Positions 1-12,112 of a stretch of DNA of 64,000 nucleotides are shown piece by piece. Position numbers and translations under genes: made by a program. The notes beneath the pieces were generated by a model. The model made no database searches and had not been told where the DNA came from. It saw nothing but the letters and a program-made list of their open reading frames with translations. Numbering within the stretch: the first letter of the stretch is position 1; every line of letters starts with the position of its first letter. Origin of the DNA: Anastatus disparis (taxonomy: Eukaryota; Arthropoda; Insecta; Hymenoptera; Eupelmidae); NCBI GenBank assembly GCA_017163975.1, contig JAFFSR010000218.1, positions 682,001 to 746,000 of the forward strand, given 5' to 3'.

Positions 1-122
1 ATTTTTCCCCAAAGTTAGAGCGTGATAACCATTGCACTTGATTTTCCTTTTAAAAACATTAATTAATAATAAAAGCTGAAATTACGTCCAATCCTTATCA
101 CGCTCCAACTTTGGGGAAAAAT
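1..122. mobile_element. Short inverted-repeat element (MITE-like), possibly cut by the window edge
   Basis: The two ends are inverted repeats of about 28 bp: the left begins ATTTTTCCCCAAAGTTAGAG and the right is its reverse complement with one or two mismatches. The interior is AT-rich and non-coding. One-armed relatives lie near 2850, 22340 and 27350, each upstream of a BTB gene copy. The target duplication cannot be read because the left flank is outside the window. Confidence 0.5.
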
Positions 123-393
123 AATATTTTGATATGCTTTAACTACTATTTCGAAAGGATTTGAGCTCAGCTTAAATTTAAAAAAGATTTAAGCTTGTAG
201 CTATCGACGCTAAAGAACTATATGCGTTTAAAAATCTAGTAACTTTTTTAGTGATTTTCTTTAATTGCCTGTAACTAGGGAAATATTGAGTATTTATGAC
301 TATAACTTTAGCTTTTTCCATATTTTATCATCTGAAAACTTATCGCGAAGTTTGAGCAAAATCCGTGATCCGGAGGTGTGACACTCTCCTAGT
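123..393. repeat. Inverted, diverged copy of the BTB-gene upstream segment
   Basis: The reverse complement of this stretch aligns by eye (roughly 80 percent) with 2570-2845, the region upstream of BTB copy A, and with its counterparts near 22060-22335 and 27080-27350. It stops at about 393, where the 3' flank of tandem unit 1 begins. It is therefore an orphan upstream fragment in opposite orientation with no gene attached, implying an inversion breakpoint near 390. Confidence 0.6.
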
Positions 394-648
394 TAGTACA
401 AAAAGAACTACGTCGTTAAAATTGACTGTTAATTATTACCCCTCTTACTTTTAGCCCTAGTCAAAAAGACGAAAAGACAGTCGCCAAACCTGAAATTTTT
501 CGGGGATAATGTTTAAATGAAAGACTCACTTTGTTGGCAGTTTCAAAAGTTTTTATTAGCTTAAAAACAATAAATACATGCACATGAATTGTTATTTTAA
601 TACAATTTACTTTTCATTTTCGGTTTCTTTAAATATTTTAAGTACTAA

Positions 649-1707
649 TTAATTCTTTGTGCCATTAGTACCAGGTGTCGGTGTTTCGCTAAATGATTGA
701 AGTACTTCAATTGCCATATCTGAATTTGATTGTATTAAAGAAGCGAAATCTTTTCTCGCTACCAATGATTTTTTATTATTAAAAAAATCAATGATCGAAT
801 TTTTAAGATCATCGGCATTATGCAGATAAGAAAATTTAAGCATTTCAATGGCATTATCAGCAGTTACATTTTCGTAAAGAGAATTTTCACAAATGAGTTT
901 TAAATCATCAAGTGCGTACTTGTTGGCTACAACCAGCAAATCTTTGGCGTTTTCTTTTAAATTTTCAACTTTACCTGTGTAAATAAATCTCAACATTTCT
1001 TTGATTATGTTAGCAGTAGTATCTTCTATTGGAACAACGCCGCTCTTACTTTCTTTCATATCATTATCAAACATTGCATGAAAAACCGAGGAACGAGCTG
1101 TTAAAATGGTTTTATGGGCATGAATCGTTGTTCCAGCAACTTCAAATTTCACGTCGCTAAATTTTGAATTATATAATAGAGCTTCAAAATGTTTTGATAT
1201 CAAAGCTTTACTCTCTGATACTTTTTCTGTTAATGTACTAATTATAGACGCAGACTTTTGTTCTTTTGAAATCATATTTTTTCCTGCTTTTTCTACTTTA
1301 ATTTCACAAATTATCGTGTAAGTATCATTAAATTCATGAAATGGTATATCAATCTCACATAATATTGTATAATATAATGCACGGATATTCTCGTGGATAT
1401 CTGAGTATTTTCTATTTACGCGATATACACTTTCGAAAGGATCACGAACGTTTACGTCACATGTGACAGTAATTTCATCGTATTTGGACTTAAGGAGTAA
1501 AAGAGACAATAAGACTTTCTTATCATTTCGAAAACTTCTTAGTTTCCATAAACAATCCTTATCGTTATCGGTACAAAATGTTTTTGAGATTCTATCGTCC
1601 TTTAGGAAATCACTAATCGTCCAAGATACTTTATCACCTATAGTAGCTACAGAATTTATCTTCTTGTAATCCATTTCTGAAACAAAATTACTTAAATATT
1701 GATACAT
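649..1707 (-). CDS. MATH-BTB (speckle-type POZ-like) protein, copy A
   Basis: Intronless 352 aa ORF. Residues about 1-140 look like a MATH (TRAF-like) substrate-binding domain. Residues about 180-285 are a BTB/POZ domain with the SPOP-like signatures FSDVKFEV, IHAHKTILTARSSVF and MLRFIYTGKVENL, followed by a BACK-like helical tail. In the SPOP family the MATH domain binds substrate and BTB dimerises and docks on Cullin-3 for ubiquitination; that role is inferred here. The ATG lies one base after a plausible splice acceptor (ATCAAAG, 1709), so the coding region is probably the last exon behind non-coding leader exons. Compared with copy C the protein stops earlier and lacks the basic KRRR tail. 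The MATH part differs more between copies than the BTB part. An (AT)n tract lies about 50 bp upstream. Confidence 0.85.
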   Translation of the reverse strand: MYQYLSNFVSEMDYKKINSVATIGDKVSWTISDFLKDDRISKTFCTDNDKDCLWKLRSFRNDKKVLLSLLLLKSKYDEITVTCDVNVRDPFESVYRVNRKYSDIHENIRALYYTILCEIDIPFHEFNDTYTIICEIKVEKAGKNMISKEQKSASIISTLTEKVSESKALISKHFEALLYNSKFSDVKFEVAGTTIHAHKTILTARSSVFHAMFDNDMKESKSGVVPIEDTTANIIKEMLRFIYTGKVENLKENAKDLLVVANKYALDDLKLICENSLYENVTADNAIEMLKFSYLHNADDLKNSIIDFFNNKKSLVARKDFASLIQSNSDMAIEVLQSFSETPTPGTNGTKN

Positions 1708-1751
1708 ACTTTGATAACAAAGATATGTAAATAAATTAATGAATATACCTA

Positions 1752-1755
<4 letters not shown>

Positions 1756-1822
<67 letters not shown>
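1756..1822. repeat. (AT)n microsatellite
   Basis: About 33 uninterrupted AT dinucleotides in the intron just upstream of BTB copy A. The same tract, at different lengths, sits at the same place in copies B (15427-15486) and C (about 26384-26401), so it predates the duplication and has changed length since. Confidence 0.9.
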
Positions 1823-1825
<3 letters not shown>

Positions 1826-2314
1826 ATTTCTAATTAATTGAGATTTATTTAATGCTTTAAGATTTTTTATAATAACAAAAGCATCACAAACAAATGTTAG
1901 TGTTAAAATAGTACCATTTTCGATTTATTTGTGGATTTTAACTCCTACGTAGTTAAGATTATTTAATTTATGATAGAGTGAACTGTTTCCATTTAGTCAT
2001 TGAATGAATAAATAATCCACAACAATTATCATCGCATCAACATAATGATTGTAGCACTCATTTAGAACGTTAACATTTTTTTATAAAATTGTTACTCATA
2101 TTTTTTAATTATATTATAATATTTATTCATTCTTAAATTTTGTCAAATTTTCATAAATTTTTCAACATTTAAATAAATTTATTATAAACAATTTTTATAC
2201 AAAAGTTATAATAATTAATAACATTTACAAGTTTTGAAATGTTTATAACTTTGAAGACATTTTAACATAATATTTGGAATTTGCAAATGCAAACATTGAA
2301 ATCTTCTAACTTAC

Positions 2315-2363
2315 CGAATCTTTTGATGGATATAGTCGTGTTGTCAGGAGATGTGCTCGGTAA
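2315..2363 (-). other. Predicted non-coding leader exon of BTB copy A
   Basis: On the minus strand a 49 nt segment lies between an acceptor (CGTTTTAG) and a strong donor (G/GTAAGTTAG). The same arrangement with exactly 49 nt is kept at 21804-21852 and 26818-26866. It would splice to the acceptor just before the BTB ATG. A second candidate exon lies upstream at 2432-2499 (donor GTAAGAAAG), and another donor at 2551 (GGGACAG/GTAAAA). Inference from splice signals only. Confidence 0.45.
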
Positions 2364-2431
2364 CTAAAACGAAATGAAAATGAATTGAAATGACTATTTC
2401 AATGGTCTGGAAATAAATTTTACTTTCTTAC

Positions 2432-2499
2432 CTTCGTTAAACTGACCAATGATGAAAGTTTATCTCCTACAGGTCATGAATTTTTCATCAACACAATAG
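2432..2499 (-). other. Second predicted leader exon of BTB copy A
   Basis: Minus-strand segment bounded by a possible acceptor (TTGAAAG/CTATTG) and a good donor (AACGAAG/GTAAGAAAG). The donor is retained in copies B and C (about 21921 and 26934). Stops interrupt all obvious frames, so it would be 5' UTR. Confidence 0.35.
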
Positions 2500-3390
2500 C
2501 TTTCAAAAATCCATGATATTTCAGGTAGAAGAATATAAGCAATATTTTTACCTGTCCCTAGGGTCATGCAGCTTACTAGGAGAGAAGAGTATCAGACCCC
2601 CGGAACATGGGTTTTGCTTAAAATTTGGAATAAGTTTTAAAATGACAAAATATGGAAAAAGCTAAAGTTATAATTACAAACACTCAATATTTCTCTAGTT
2701 ACAGGCAATCAAAGAAAATCACTAGAAAAGTTATTAGATTTTCAAACACTTACAGCTCTTTAGCATTGGTAGTTAGAAGCTTGAAACTTTTTTTAAATGA
2801 AAGCTGAGCATAAATCCTTTGGAAATTAGTTAATGTGTGTCAAATATTATTTTTTCCCCAAAATTATAGCATAATAACAATTGGATCTGAGTTTTCTAAA
2901 TAAAATATTAATTAATACTAATAAAATTAATTTTTTAAACATATTTTTTATAATTTTTTATAATTTAATTATAAACTCAACTATATAGCTTAATAATAAA
3001 ATAAAATTCGTGACATATGAGATTACTACTGAAACAGTGAAATTTGATAATAGTATGACCAAATTGTAGCTTATTTTTTTCTGGACATAAGTCACCATGG
3101 GCTTAAGTCCCGAAAATGCACAGATTTTAAGTAAATAATGATTAAAGTCGTTGATTTCTGGAAAGGTTAGAGTGACCGAAGGCGTAATTTCAATTGTTCG
3201 ATATGCTCATTATATAGTTGTTATTTGAATAATTAATTAAAATAATTTGATGTTTAATAAACTTAGAATTATATAAAATATAATTTTTTAAAATAATTTT
3301 TAAAAAACTTGGAACATAGAATTATTACACAATTATTCTATACAATAAAATAATTATTTTTCAAATATTTTATAATAAGAATAAATATCA

Positions 3391-5395
3391 TTTGATGTGT
3401 TTATGGTTCATGGGTTTATAATTTTTTGGTTTATGGGTTTATGGTTCATGGTTTATGGGTTTATGGTTCATGGTTTATGGGTTTATGGTTTATGGGTTTA
3501 TGGTTTATGGGTTTATGGTTTATGGGTTTATGGGTTTATGGTTTATGGGTTTATGGTTTATGGGTTTATAGTTCATGGTTTATGGGTTTATGGTTTATGG
3601 GTATATGGTTTATGGGTTTATGGGTTTATGGTTTATGGGTTCATAGCTTTACGATTTATGGGTTTATAAGTTTCCGGTTTATGGGTTCATGGCTTTAGAA
3701 GTTTCCGGTTTATGGGTTCATGGCTTTACAATTTATGGGTTTATTATTTATGGTTTTATTGTTTATGGGATTAGGGTTTATGGGTTTATCCATTTATGAG
3801 TTTACGATTTATTGGTTTATGGTTTTATGGTATATGGGTTTATGGTTCATAGTTTATGGGTTCATGGTTTATGGTTTGAAGGTTTATGGGTTTATGGTTT
3901 ATGGTTTTATGGTTTATGGGTTTACGGTTTATGGGTTTAAGGTTTATGGGTTTACGGTTTATGGGTTGATGGTTTGTGGGTTTATGGGTTTATGCTTTAA
4001 GGGTCTATGGGTTTATGGTTTATGGGTTTATAGTTTACGGGTTTATGGTTTATGGGCTTATGGTTTATGTGTTTATGCGTTTATGGTTTATGGGTTTACG
4101 GTTTATGGGTTCATAGTTTATAGGTTTATAGCTTTACAATTTATGGGTTTATTATTTATGGTTTTATTGTTTATGGGTTAAGGGTTTATCGGTTTATCCA
4201 TTTATGAGTTTACGATTTATTGGTTTATGGTTTTATAGTATATGGGTTTATGGTTCATAGTTTATGGGTTTACGGGTTCATGGTTTATGGGTGTATGGTT
4301 TATGGGTTTATGGGTTTATGGTTTATGGGTTTATGGTTTATGAGTTCATGATTTATGGGTTTACGGTTTATGGGTTCATAGTTTATGGGTTTATAGCTTT
4401 ACAATTTATGGGTTTATTATTTATGGTTTTATTGTTTATGGGTTTAGGGTTTATGGGTTTATCCATTTATGAGTTTACGATTTATTGGTTTATGGTTTTA
4501 TGGTATATGGGTTTATGGTTCATAGTTTATGGGTTTATTGTATATGGGTTTATAGTTCATAGTTTATGGGTTTATGGGTTCATGGTTTATGGTTTTAAGG
4601 TTTATGGTTTTATGGTTTATGGGTTCACGGTTTATGGGTTTATGGTTTATGGGTCTATGGGTTTATGGTTTATGGGTTTATGCTTTAAGGGATTATGGGT
4701 ATATGGTCCTTGGATTTAGGTTTACGGGTTTACGGGTTTATGGGTTTATGGTTTATGGGTTGAAGGTTTATCGTTTATGGGTTAATGGGTTTATGGTTTA
4801 TGGGTTTATGATTTATGGGTTAATGGGTTAATGGTTTATGGTTCTTGGATTTGGGTTTATGGTTTATGGGTATATAGCTCATGGGTTTATGGTTTATAAC
4901 TTTACGAGTTATGGGTTTATAAGTTTACGGTTTATGGGTTCATAGTCTATAGGTTTATTACTTTACTCTTTATGGGTTTATTATTGATGGTTTTATGGTT
5001 TATGAGTTTAGGGTTTATGGGTTTATGGTTTATAGGTTAATGATTTATGGGTTTATGCTTTAAGGGTTTATGGGTATATGGTCCTTGGATTTAGGTTTAC
5101 GGGTTTATGGTTTATGGGTTGAAGGTTTATCGTTTATGGGTTAATGGGTTTATGGTTTATGGGTTTATGATTTATGGGTTAATGGGTTAATGGTTTATGG
5201 TTCTTGGATTTGGGTTTATGGTTTATGGGTCTATAGTTTATGCGTTTATTGTTTATAACTTTACGAGTTATGGGTTGATAAGTTTACGGTTTATGGGTTC
5301 ATAGTTTATAGGTTTATTACTTTACTCTTTATGGGTTTATTATTGATGGTTTTATTGTTTATGAGTTTAGAGTTTATGGGTTCATGGTTTATGCG
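3391..5395. repeat. TTTATGG satellite, left arm
   Basis: Degenerate 7-8 bp monomers (TTTATGG and TTTATGGG) alternate into a loose 15 bp unit. Higher-order repeats are visible: a segment with TTATTATTTATGGTTTTATT recurs near 3738, 4150 and 4405, and another around AGTTTACGGTTTATGGGTTC recurs near 4921 and 5281. The open frames here (Met-Val-Tyr-Gly and Leu-Trp-Val-Tyr-Gly repeats) come from the repeat lacking stops, not from genes. Confidence 0.9.
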
Positions 5396-5834
5396 TAAAA
5401 TAAATGTAATAATTATGAGTGCGAGTATTCGATTCTATCAAAAACTCAAATAAATCACTCAACGCTAGGAGTTAGTGTCGGAAATTGATCGAGTTACTCG
5501 AAAAAAATATGAATAACTTGAATTGTTCGTAAAAATATGAGCTGCTTAGAGTACTTGAATGAATCGAATTATTCAAAGAAATATGAATTACTCTAATAAC
5601 TCAAGTTACTCAAAAATATGGGTGCTTTTTTTATTAATATTCTTTGTAGAAACTAGTTTATCTTTTATTTATTTTTCGGAGCGGGGGCTTCCCCTTCACG
5701 CCAACTCCGGTAGGTGCTTTGCCACATTTTTATTTTCATGTTATCATATATTAATGCCGCTACTTCACGTATTATCAACAAATGTATACTCAATGCGGCT
5801 GAATATGACGCCCCTCGTGTATGAAACAGTAATA
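5396..5834. repeat. Unique inner part of the left palindrome arm
   Basis: About 440 bp of non-satellite sequence that is repeated inverted at 9547-9985. It contains a short open frame (5559-5867) whose central 70 codons are also open in the inverted copy (9541-9759 minus). I see no domain in it and treat it as non-coding. TTACTC/GAGTAA-rich words form small dyads around 5480-5620. Confidence 0.7.
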
Positions 5835-5845
5835 GAACACGCCAA

Positions 5846-8430
5846 TTTTAGCAGAATCCAGCCTTAATGCTCACTGGATTTAGCGAACGCTAATTTCAGC
5901 AGACGCTCATTTCAGAAGATGCTATATTTAGCACCGGCTAATATTGCTAGTTATTGCTAGATTTAGCGCACGCTAATATTCTTATTTCATGCTGGATTCA
6001 GCGATCGTGAATTAAAGTGGACTCAAGCTTAGCGCACGTTATTTTCGCAAATGAATGCTAGTTTTAGCACACGTCAACATCGCAAGCTTACGCTAGTTTT
6101 AGCGTGTGCTTTTTTTAGCATACGCTATATTCAACACACGCTAATTTTTCCATTTAACGCTAGATTTTGCACACGCTAATTTTGCTAATATGTGCTAGAT
6201 TTAGCGCACGCTAGTTCTAGCAGACTTTCGTTTTTGCGCACGCTAACATTGCAAGCCTACGCTGGTTTTAGCGTGCGCTTCTTTTAGCATATGCTATATT
6301 CAGCACACGCTAATTTTTCCATTACATGCTAGATTTAGCACACGCTAATTTTAGCAGAATCCAGCCTTAGCGCCCGCTGGATTTAGCGAACGCTAATTTC
6401 AGAAGATGCCATATTTAGCACCAGCTAATATTGCTAGTTACTGCTAGATTTAGCGCACGCTAATATTCTTATTGCATGCTGGATTCAGCGATCGTGAATT
6501 AAAGCGGACTCAAGCTTAGCGCACATTATTTTCGTAAATAAATGCTAGTTTTAGCACACGCTAACATCGCAAGCTTACGCTAGTTTTAGCGTGTGCTTCT
6601 TTTAGCATACGCTATATTCAGCACACGCTAATTTTTCCATTTCACGCTAGATTTAGAACACGCTAATTTCGCTACTGTGTGCAAGATTCAGCGCACGCTA
6701 GTTCTAGCAGACTCTTGTTTTTGCGCACGCTAACATTGCAAGCCTAAGCTGGTTTTAGCGTGCGCTTCTTTAAGCATACGCTATATTCAGCACACGCTAA
6801 TTTTTCCATTACATGCTAGATTTAGCACACGCTAATTTTAGCGGAATCCATCCTTAACGCATGCTGGATTTAGCAAATGCTAATTTCAGCAGACGCTAAT
6901 TTCAGAAGATGCTATATTTAGCACCGGCTAATATTGCTACTTATTGCTAGATTTAGCGCACGCTAATATTTTCATTTCACGCTGGATTTAGCGATCATAA
7001 ATTAAAGCGGACTCAAGCTGAGTGCACGTTATTTTCGCAAATAAATGCTAGTTTTAGCACACGGTAACATCGCAAGCTTACGCTAGTTTTAGCGTGTGCT
7101 TCTTTTAGCATACGCTATATTCAGTACACGCTAATTTTTCCATTTCACGCTATATTCAGAACACGCTAATTTTGCTAATGTGTGCTAGATTTAGCACACG
7201 CTAGTTGTAGCAGACTCCTGTTTTTGCGCACGCTAACATTGCAAGCCTACGCTGGTTTTAGCGTGCGCTTCTTTCAACATACGCTATATTCAGCACACGC
7301 CAATTTTTCCATTACATGCTAGATATAGCACACGCTAATTTTAGCAGTATCCAGCCTTAGCGCCCGCTGGATTTAGCGAACGTCAATTTGAGCAGACGCA
7401 AAATCTAGCACTAATCAGCAAAATTAGCGTGTGCTAAATCTAGCGTGAAATGAAATATTATCGTGTGCTCAATATAGCGTATGCAAAAATAAGCACACGC
7501 TAAGACTAGCGTAAGGTTGCAATGTTAGCGTGTGCTTAAACTAGCATTTATTTGCGAAAATAACGTGCGTTAAGCTTGAGTCTGCTTTAATTCACGATCG
7601 CTGAATCTAGCATGAAACAAGAATAATAGCGTGCGCTAAATCTAGCAATAACTAGCAATATTAGCCGATGCTAAATATATCATTTTCTGAAATTAGCGTT
7701 CGCTAAATCAAGCGGACGCTAAGGCTGGATTCTGATAAAATTAGCGTGTGCTTAATCTAGCATTTAATGGAAAAATTAGCGTGTGCTAAATATAGCGTAT
7801 GCTAAAAGAAGCGCACGCTAAAACCAGAGTAGGCTTGCAATTTTAGCGTGCTCAAAAACGAGAGTCTGCTAGAACTAGCGTGCGCTAAATTTAGCAGACA
7901 TTAGCAAAATTAGCGTGTGCTAAATCTAGCGCAAAATGGAAAAATTAGCATGTGCTGAATATAGCGTATGCTAAAAGAAGCACACGCTAAAACTAGCGTA
8001 AGCTTGCGATGTTAGCATGTGCTAAAACTAGAGTCAACTAATACTAGCGTGCGCTAAATTTAGATTTTTTCAGCAGAATTAGCGTGTGCTAATACTTGAG
8101 ACTGCTAAAATTAGGGTGCGCTTAATCTAGCGGTCACGAGCAATATTAGCTAGTGCTAAGTATAGCATTTTCTGAAATTAGCGTTAGCTAAAATTAACGT
8201 TCGCTAAATCTAGCGTGAAATGAGAATATTAGCGTGCGCTAAATCTAGCAATAACTAGCAATATTAGCCGGTGCTAAATATAGCATCTTCCGAAATTAGC
8301 GTCTGCTGAAATGAGCATTTGCCAAATCCAGCGTGCGCTAAGACTAGATTCTGCTAAAATAAGTGTATGCTAAATCTAGCACGAAATTGAAAAATTAGCA
8401 TGTGCTAAATATAGCGTATGCTAAAAGAAG
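5846..8430. repeat. GCTAATTTTAGC-type satellite, inverted about its own centre
   Basis: Monomers of about 20-25 bp around AGCACACGCTAATTTT are organised into higher-order units of roughly 500 bp: a marker with ATCCAGCCTTAGCGCCCGCT and its variants recurs near 5858, 6359, 6846 and 7350. At about 7390-7400 the array flips: beyond that point the monomers read as the reverse complement (AAAATTAGCGTGTGCT). Noticeably richer in G+C than its surroundings. Non-coding. Confidence 0.85.
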
Positions 8431-9370
8431 CGCACGAACTGTGGTGATGATTATTGGTGATTATAGTCAATACTATAGTTATGTAATAATAACTATGATT
8501 GATTATAAAACTGTAATGATGATTATACGTGACTATAGTAATTACTATAGTTACGTAGCAATAACTAAAAATGAATGTAAGACTGTAGTGATGATTTTTG
8601 GTGATTATAGTCTTAACTATAATTTTGTGGTAATAACTATAATTGATTATAAAACTGTTGTAATGATTATAGGTAAATATAATCATTACTATAATTTTTT
8701 GGTAATAATAATAACTCTAATTGATTATATAATTGTAGTGATGATTATAGGTGATTATAGTCATTACTATAGTTTCGTGGTAATAACTACAATTTATTAT
8801 AAAACTGTGGTGATGATTATTGTTGATTATTGATTATAGTCAACACTATAGTTACGTAGTAATAACTATGATTGATTATAAAACTGTATTGATGATTATA
8901 CGTGATTATAGTCATTACTATAGTTACGTAGCAATAACTAAAAATGAATGTATGACTGTAGTGATGATCGTAGGTGATTATAGTCTTAACTATAATTTTG
9001 TGGTAATAACTATAATTGATTATAAAACTGTTGTAATGATTATAGGTGAATATAATCATTAATTATAATCACTAATTGATATTATAATTGTAGTGATGAT
9101 TATAGGTGACTATAGTCATTACTATAGTTTCGTGGTAATAACTACAATTAATTATAAAACTGTGGTGATGATTATTGGTGATTATAGTCAATACTATAGT
9201 TACGTATAATAACTATGATTGATTATAAAACTGTAATGATGATTATACGTGATTATAGTCATTACTATTGTTACGTAGTAATAACTATTATTAATGTAAA
9301 ACTGTTGTGATGATTATATGTCATTACAGTCATATAGTTACGAAGTAATAATTATAATTGAATCGTTAAA
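8431..9370. repeat. 72 bp satellite with internal dyad, open in both directions
   Basis: Units of about 72 bp (24 codons) contain GATTATAGTCATTACTATAG-like dyads. A higher-order repeat of about 373 bp is visible because the same minus-strand open frame recurs with ends at 8686 and 9059. Since 72 is a multiple of three and stops are absent, both strands show open frames (8402-8833 plus, 8405-8686 minus). I regard these as satellite artefacts. Followed by about 170 bp of unique sequence up to 9546. Confidence 0.85.
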
Positions 9371-9985
9371 CTGTACAATCTTAAACAACTTATATTAGCA
9401 AAATATTTTCCGAATCAAAAGAAATGTCGATGTTAAGGAAAAAGGAGAATATTACATTGTTAACCAAGGGAGTAAAATAGGTGATTTATGCTCGAGACGC
9501 GACAATAAAGACGAGGTCAAATACACCTTCGCTTCCGTGGTTAATATATTACTGTTTCATACACGACGGGCGTCATATTCAGCCGCATCGAGTATATATT
9601 TGTTGATAATACGTGAAGTAGCGGTATTAATATATGATAACATGAAAATAAAAATGTGGCAAAGCACCTACCGGAGTTGGCGTGAAGGGGAAGCCCCCGC
9701 TCCGAAAAATAAATAAAAGATAAACTAGTTTCTACAAAAAATATTAATAAAAAAAGCACCTATATTTTTGAGTAACTTGAGTTATTAGAGTAATTCATAT
9801 TTCTTTGAATAATTCGATTCATTCGAGTACTCTGAGCAGCTCATATTTTTATGAACAATTCAAGTTATTCATATTTTTTCGAGCAACTCAATCTATTTCA
9901 GACACGAACTCGTAGAGTCGACTGATTTATTTGAGTTGTTCATAAAATCGAATACACACACTCATAATTATTACATTTATTTTAC

Positions 9986-12112
9986 GCATAAACCATAAGC
10001 CCATAAACAATAAAACTATTAATAAACCCATAGAGCGTAATTTAATAAACCGTAAACTTATAAACCAATAACTCGTAAAGTTATAAACCATTAAACCATA
10101 AACCCATAAACTATAAACCCATAAACCATAAACCCAAATCCAAGAACCATAAACCATTAACCCATAAATCATAAACCCATAACCCATAAACCATAAACCC
10201 ATAAACCATAAACCCATAAACCCAAATCCAAGAACCATAAACCATAAACCCATAAACCATAAACCCGTAAACCCAAATCCAAGAACCATAAACCCATATA
10301 CCCTTAAAGCATAAACCCATAAACCATTAACTCATAAACCATAAACCATAAACCCATAAACCATAAACCTTTAAACCCATAAACCATGAGCTACAAACCC
10401 ATATGCCATAAAACCATAAACCCATAAATTGTAAACCTATAAATGCATAAACCCATAAACCATAAACACATAAACCCATAAACTATAAACCCATAAACCA
10501 TAAACCCAAATCCAAGAACCATAAACCATTAACCCATAAATCATAAACCCATAACCCATAAACCATAAACCCATAAACCATAAACCCGTGAACCCAAATC
10601 CAAGAACCATAAACCCATATACCCTTATAGCATAAACCCATAAACCCATAAACCATTAACTCATAAACCATAAACCCATAAACCATAAACCTTTAAACCC
10701 ATAAACCATAAGCTACAAACCCATATGCCATAAAACCATAAACCTATAAATCGTAAACCCATAAATGCATAAACCCATAAACCATAAACACATAAACCCA
10801 TAAAACCATAAACTATGAACCCATAAACCATAAACCCGTAAACTATAAACCCATAAACCATAAACCCAAATCTAAGAACCATAAACCCATAAACAATAAA
10901 CCCAAATCCAAGAACCATAAATCATTAACCCCTAAACCCATAAACCATAAACCCATAAACCACAAACCCATAAACCATAAACCATAAACCCATAAACCAT
11001 AAACCCGTAAACCCAAATCCAAGAACCATAAACCCTAATACCCTTAAATCATAAACCCATAAACCATTAACTCATAAACCATAAACCCATAAACCATAAA
11101 CCTATAAACCCATAAACCATGAACTATAAACTCATATGCCATAAAACCATAAATCGTAAACCCATAAATGCATAAACCCATAAACCATAAACACATGAAC
11201 CCATAAAACCATAAACCATGAACCCATAAACCATAAACCCATAAACTATAAACCCATAAACCATAAACCCAAATCCAAGAACCATAAACCCATAAACCAT
11301 AAACCCAAATCCAAGAACCATAAACCATCAACTCATAAACCCAAATCCAAGAACCATAAACCATCAACTCATAAACCCAAATCCAAGAACCATAAACCAT
11401 CAACTCATAAACCCAAATCCAAGAACCATAAACCATCAACTCATAAACCCATAAATCATAAACCCATAAACAATAAAACCATAAACCATAAACGCATAAA
11501 CCCATAAACCATAAACCATAAACCCGTAAACTATAAACCCATAAACCATAAACCATAAACCCATAGACCCTTAAAGCATAAACCCATAAACCCACAAATC
11601 ATCAACCCATAAACCGTAAACCCATAAACCTTAAACCCATAAACCGTAAACCCATAAACCATAAACCCATAAACCATAAACCCATAAACCTTCAAACCAT
11701 AAACCATGAACCCATAAACTATGAACCATAAACGATAAACCATATACCCATAAACCCATAAACCTTAAAACCATAAACCATAAACCCATAAACTATGAAC
11801 CATAAACCCATATACCATAAAACCATAAACCAATAAATCGTAAACTCATAAATGGATAAACCCATAAACCCTAAACCCATAAACCATAAAACCATAAATA
11901 ATAAACCCATAAATTGTAAAGCCATAAACCCATAATTCCATAAACCATAAACCCATGAACCCATAAACGATAAACCTATAATCCATAAACCCATAAACCA
12001 TAAACCCATAAACCATATACCCATAAACCATAAACCCATAAACCATAAACCCATAAACCATGAACCATAAACCCATAAACCAAAAAATTATAAACCCATG
12101 AACCATAAACAC
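9986..12112. repeat. TTTATGG satellite, right arm (reads CCATAAA)
   Basis: Inverted counterpart of 3391-5395. The outermost units match the left arm closely, including an interruption reading AAAAAATTATAAACCC on this side. Between 11268 and 11440 a sub-repeat carrying AACCCAAATCCAAGAACC is tandemly amplified about five times, which the left arm does not show, so the arms have diverged by local amplification. Confidence 0.9.

Noticed and set aside
3397..4831. Several overlapping plus-strand ORFs rich in Met, Val, Tyr, Gly, Leu and Trp
   Set aside because: They are the TTTATGG satellite read in frames without stops; all frames show similar repeats, and the inverted arm (9927-12112) gives the same on the other strand.
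5559..5867. 102-codon ORF, with an open inverted counterpart at 9541-9759
   Set aside because: It belongs to the inverted arms of the palindrome. No domain, and the frame's ends differ between the two copies; shared openness follows from sequence identity of the arms.
8402..8833. 143-codon repeat ORF
   Set aside because: 72 bp satellite units are a multiple of three; similar ORFs exist on the opposite strand.
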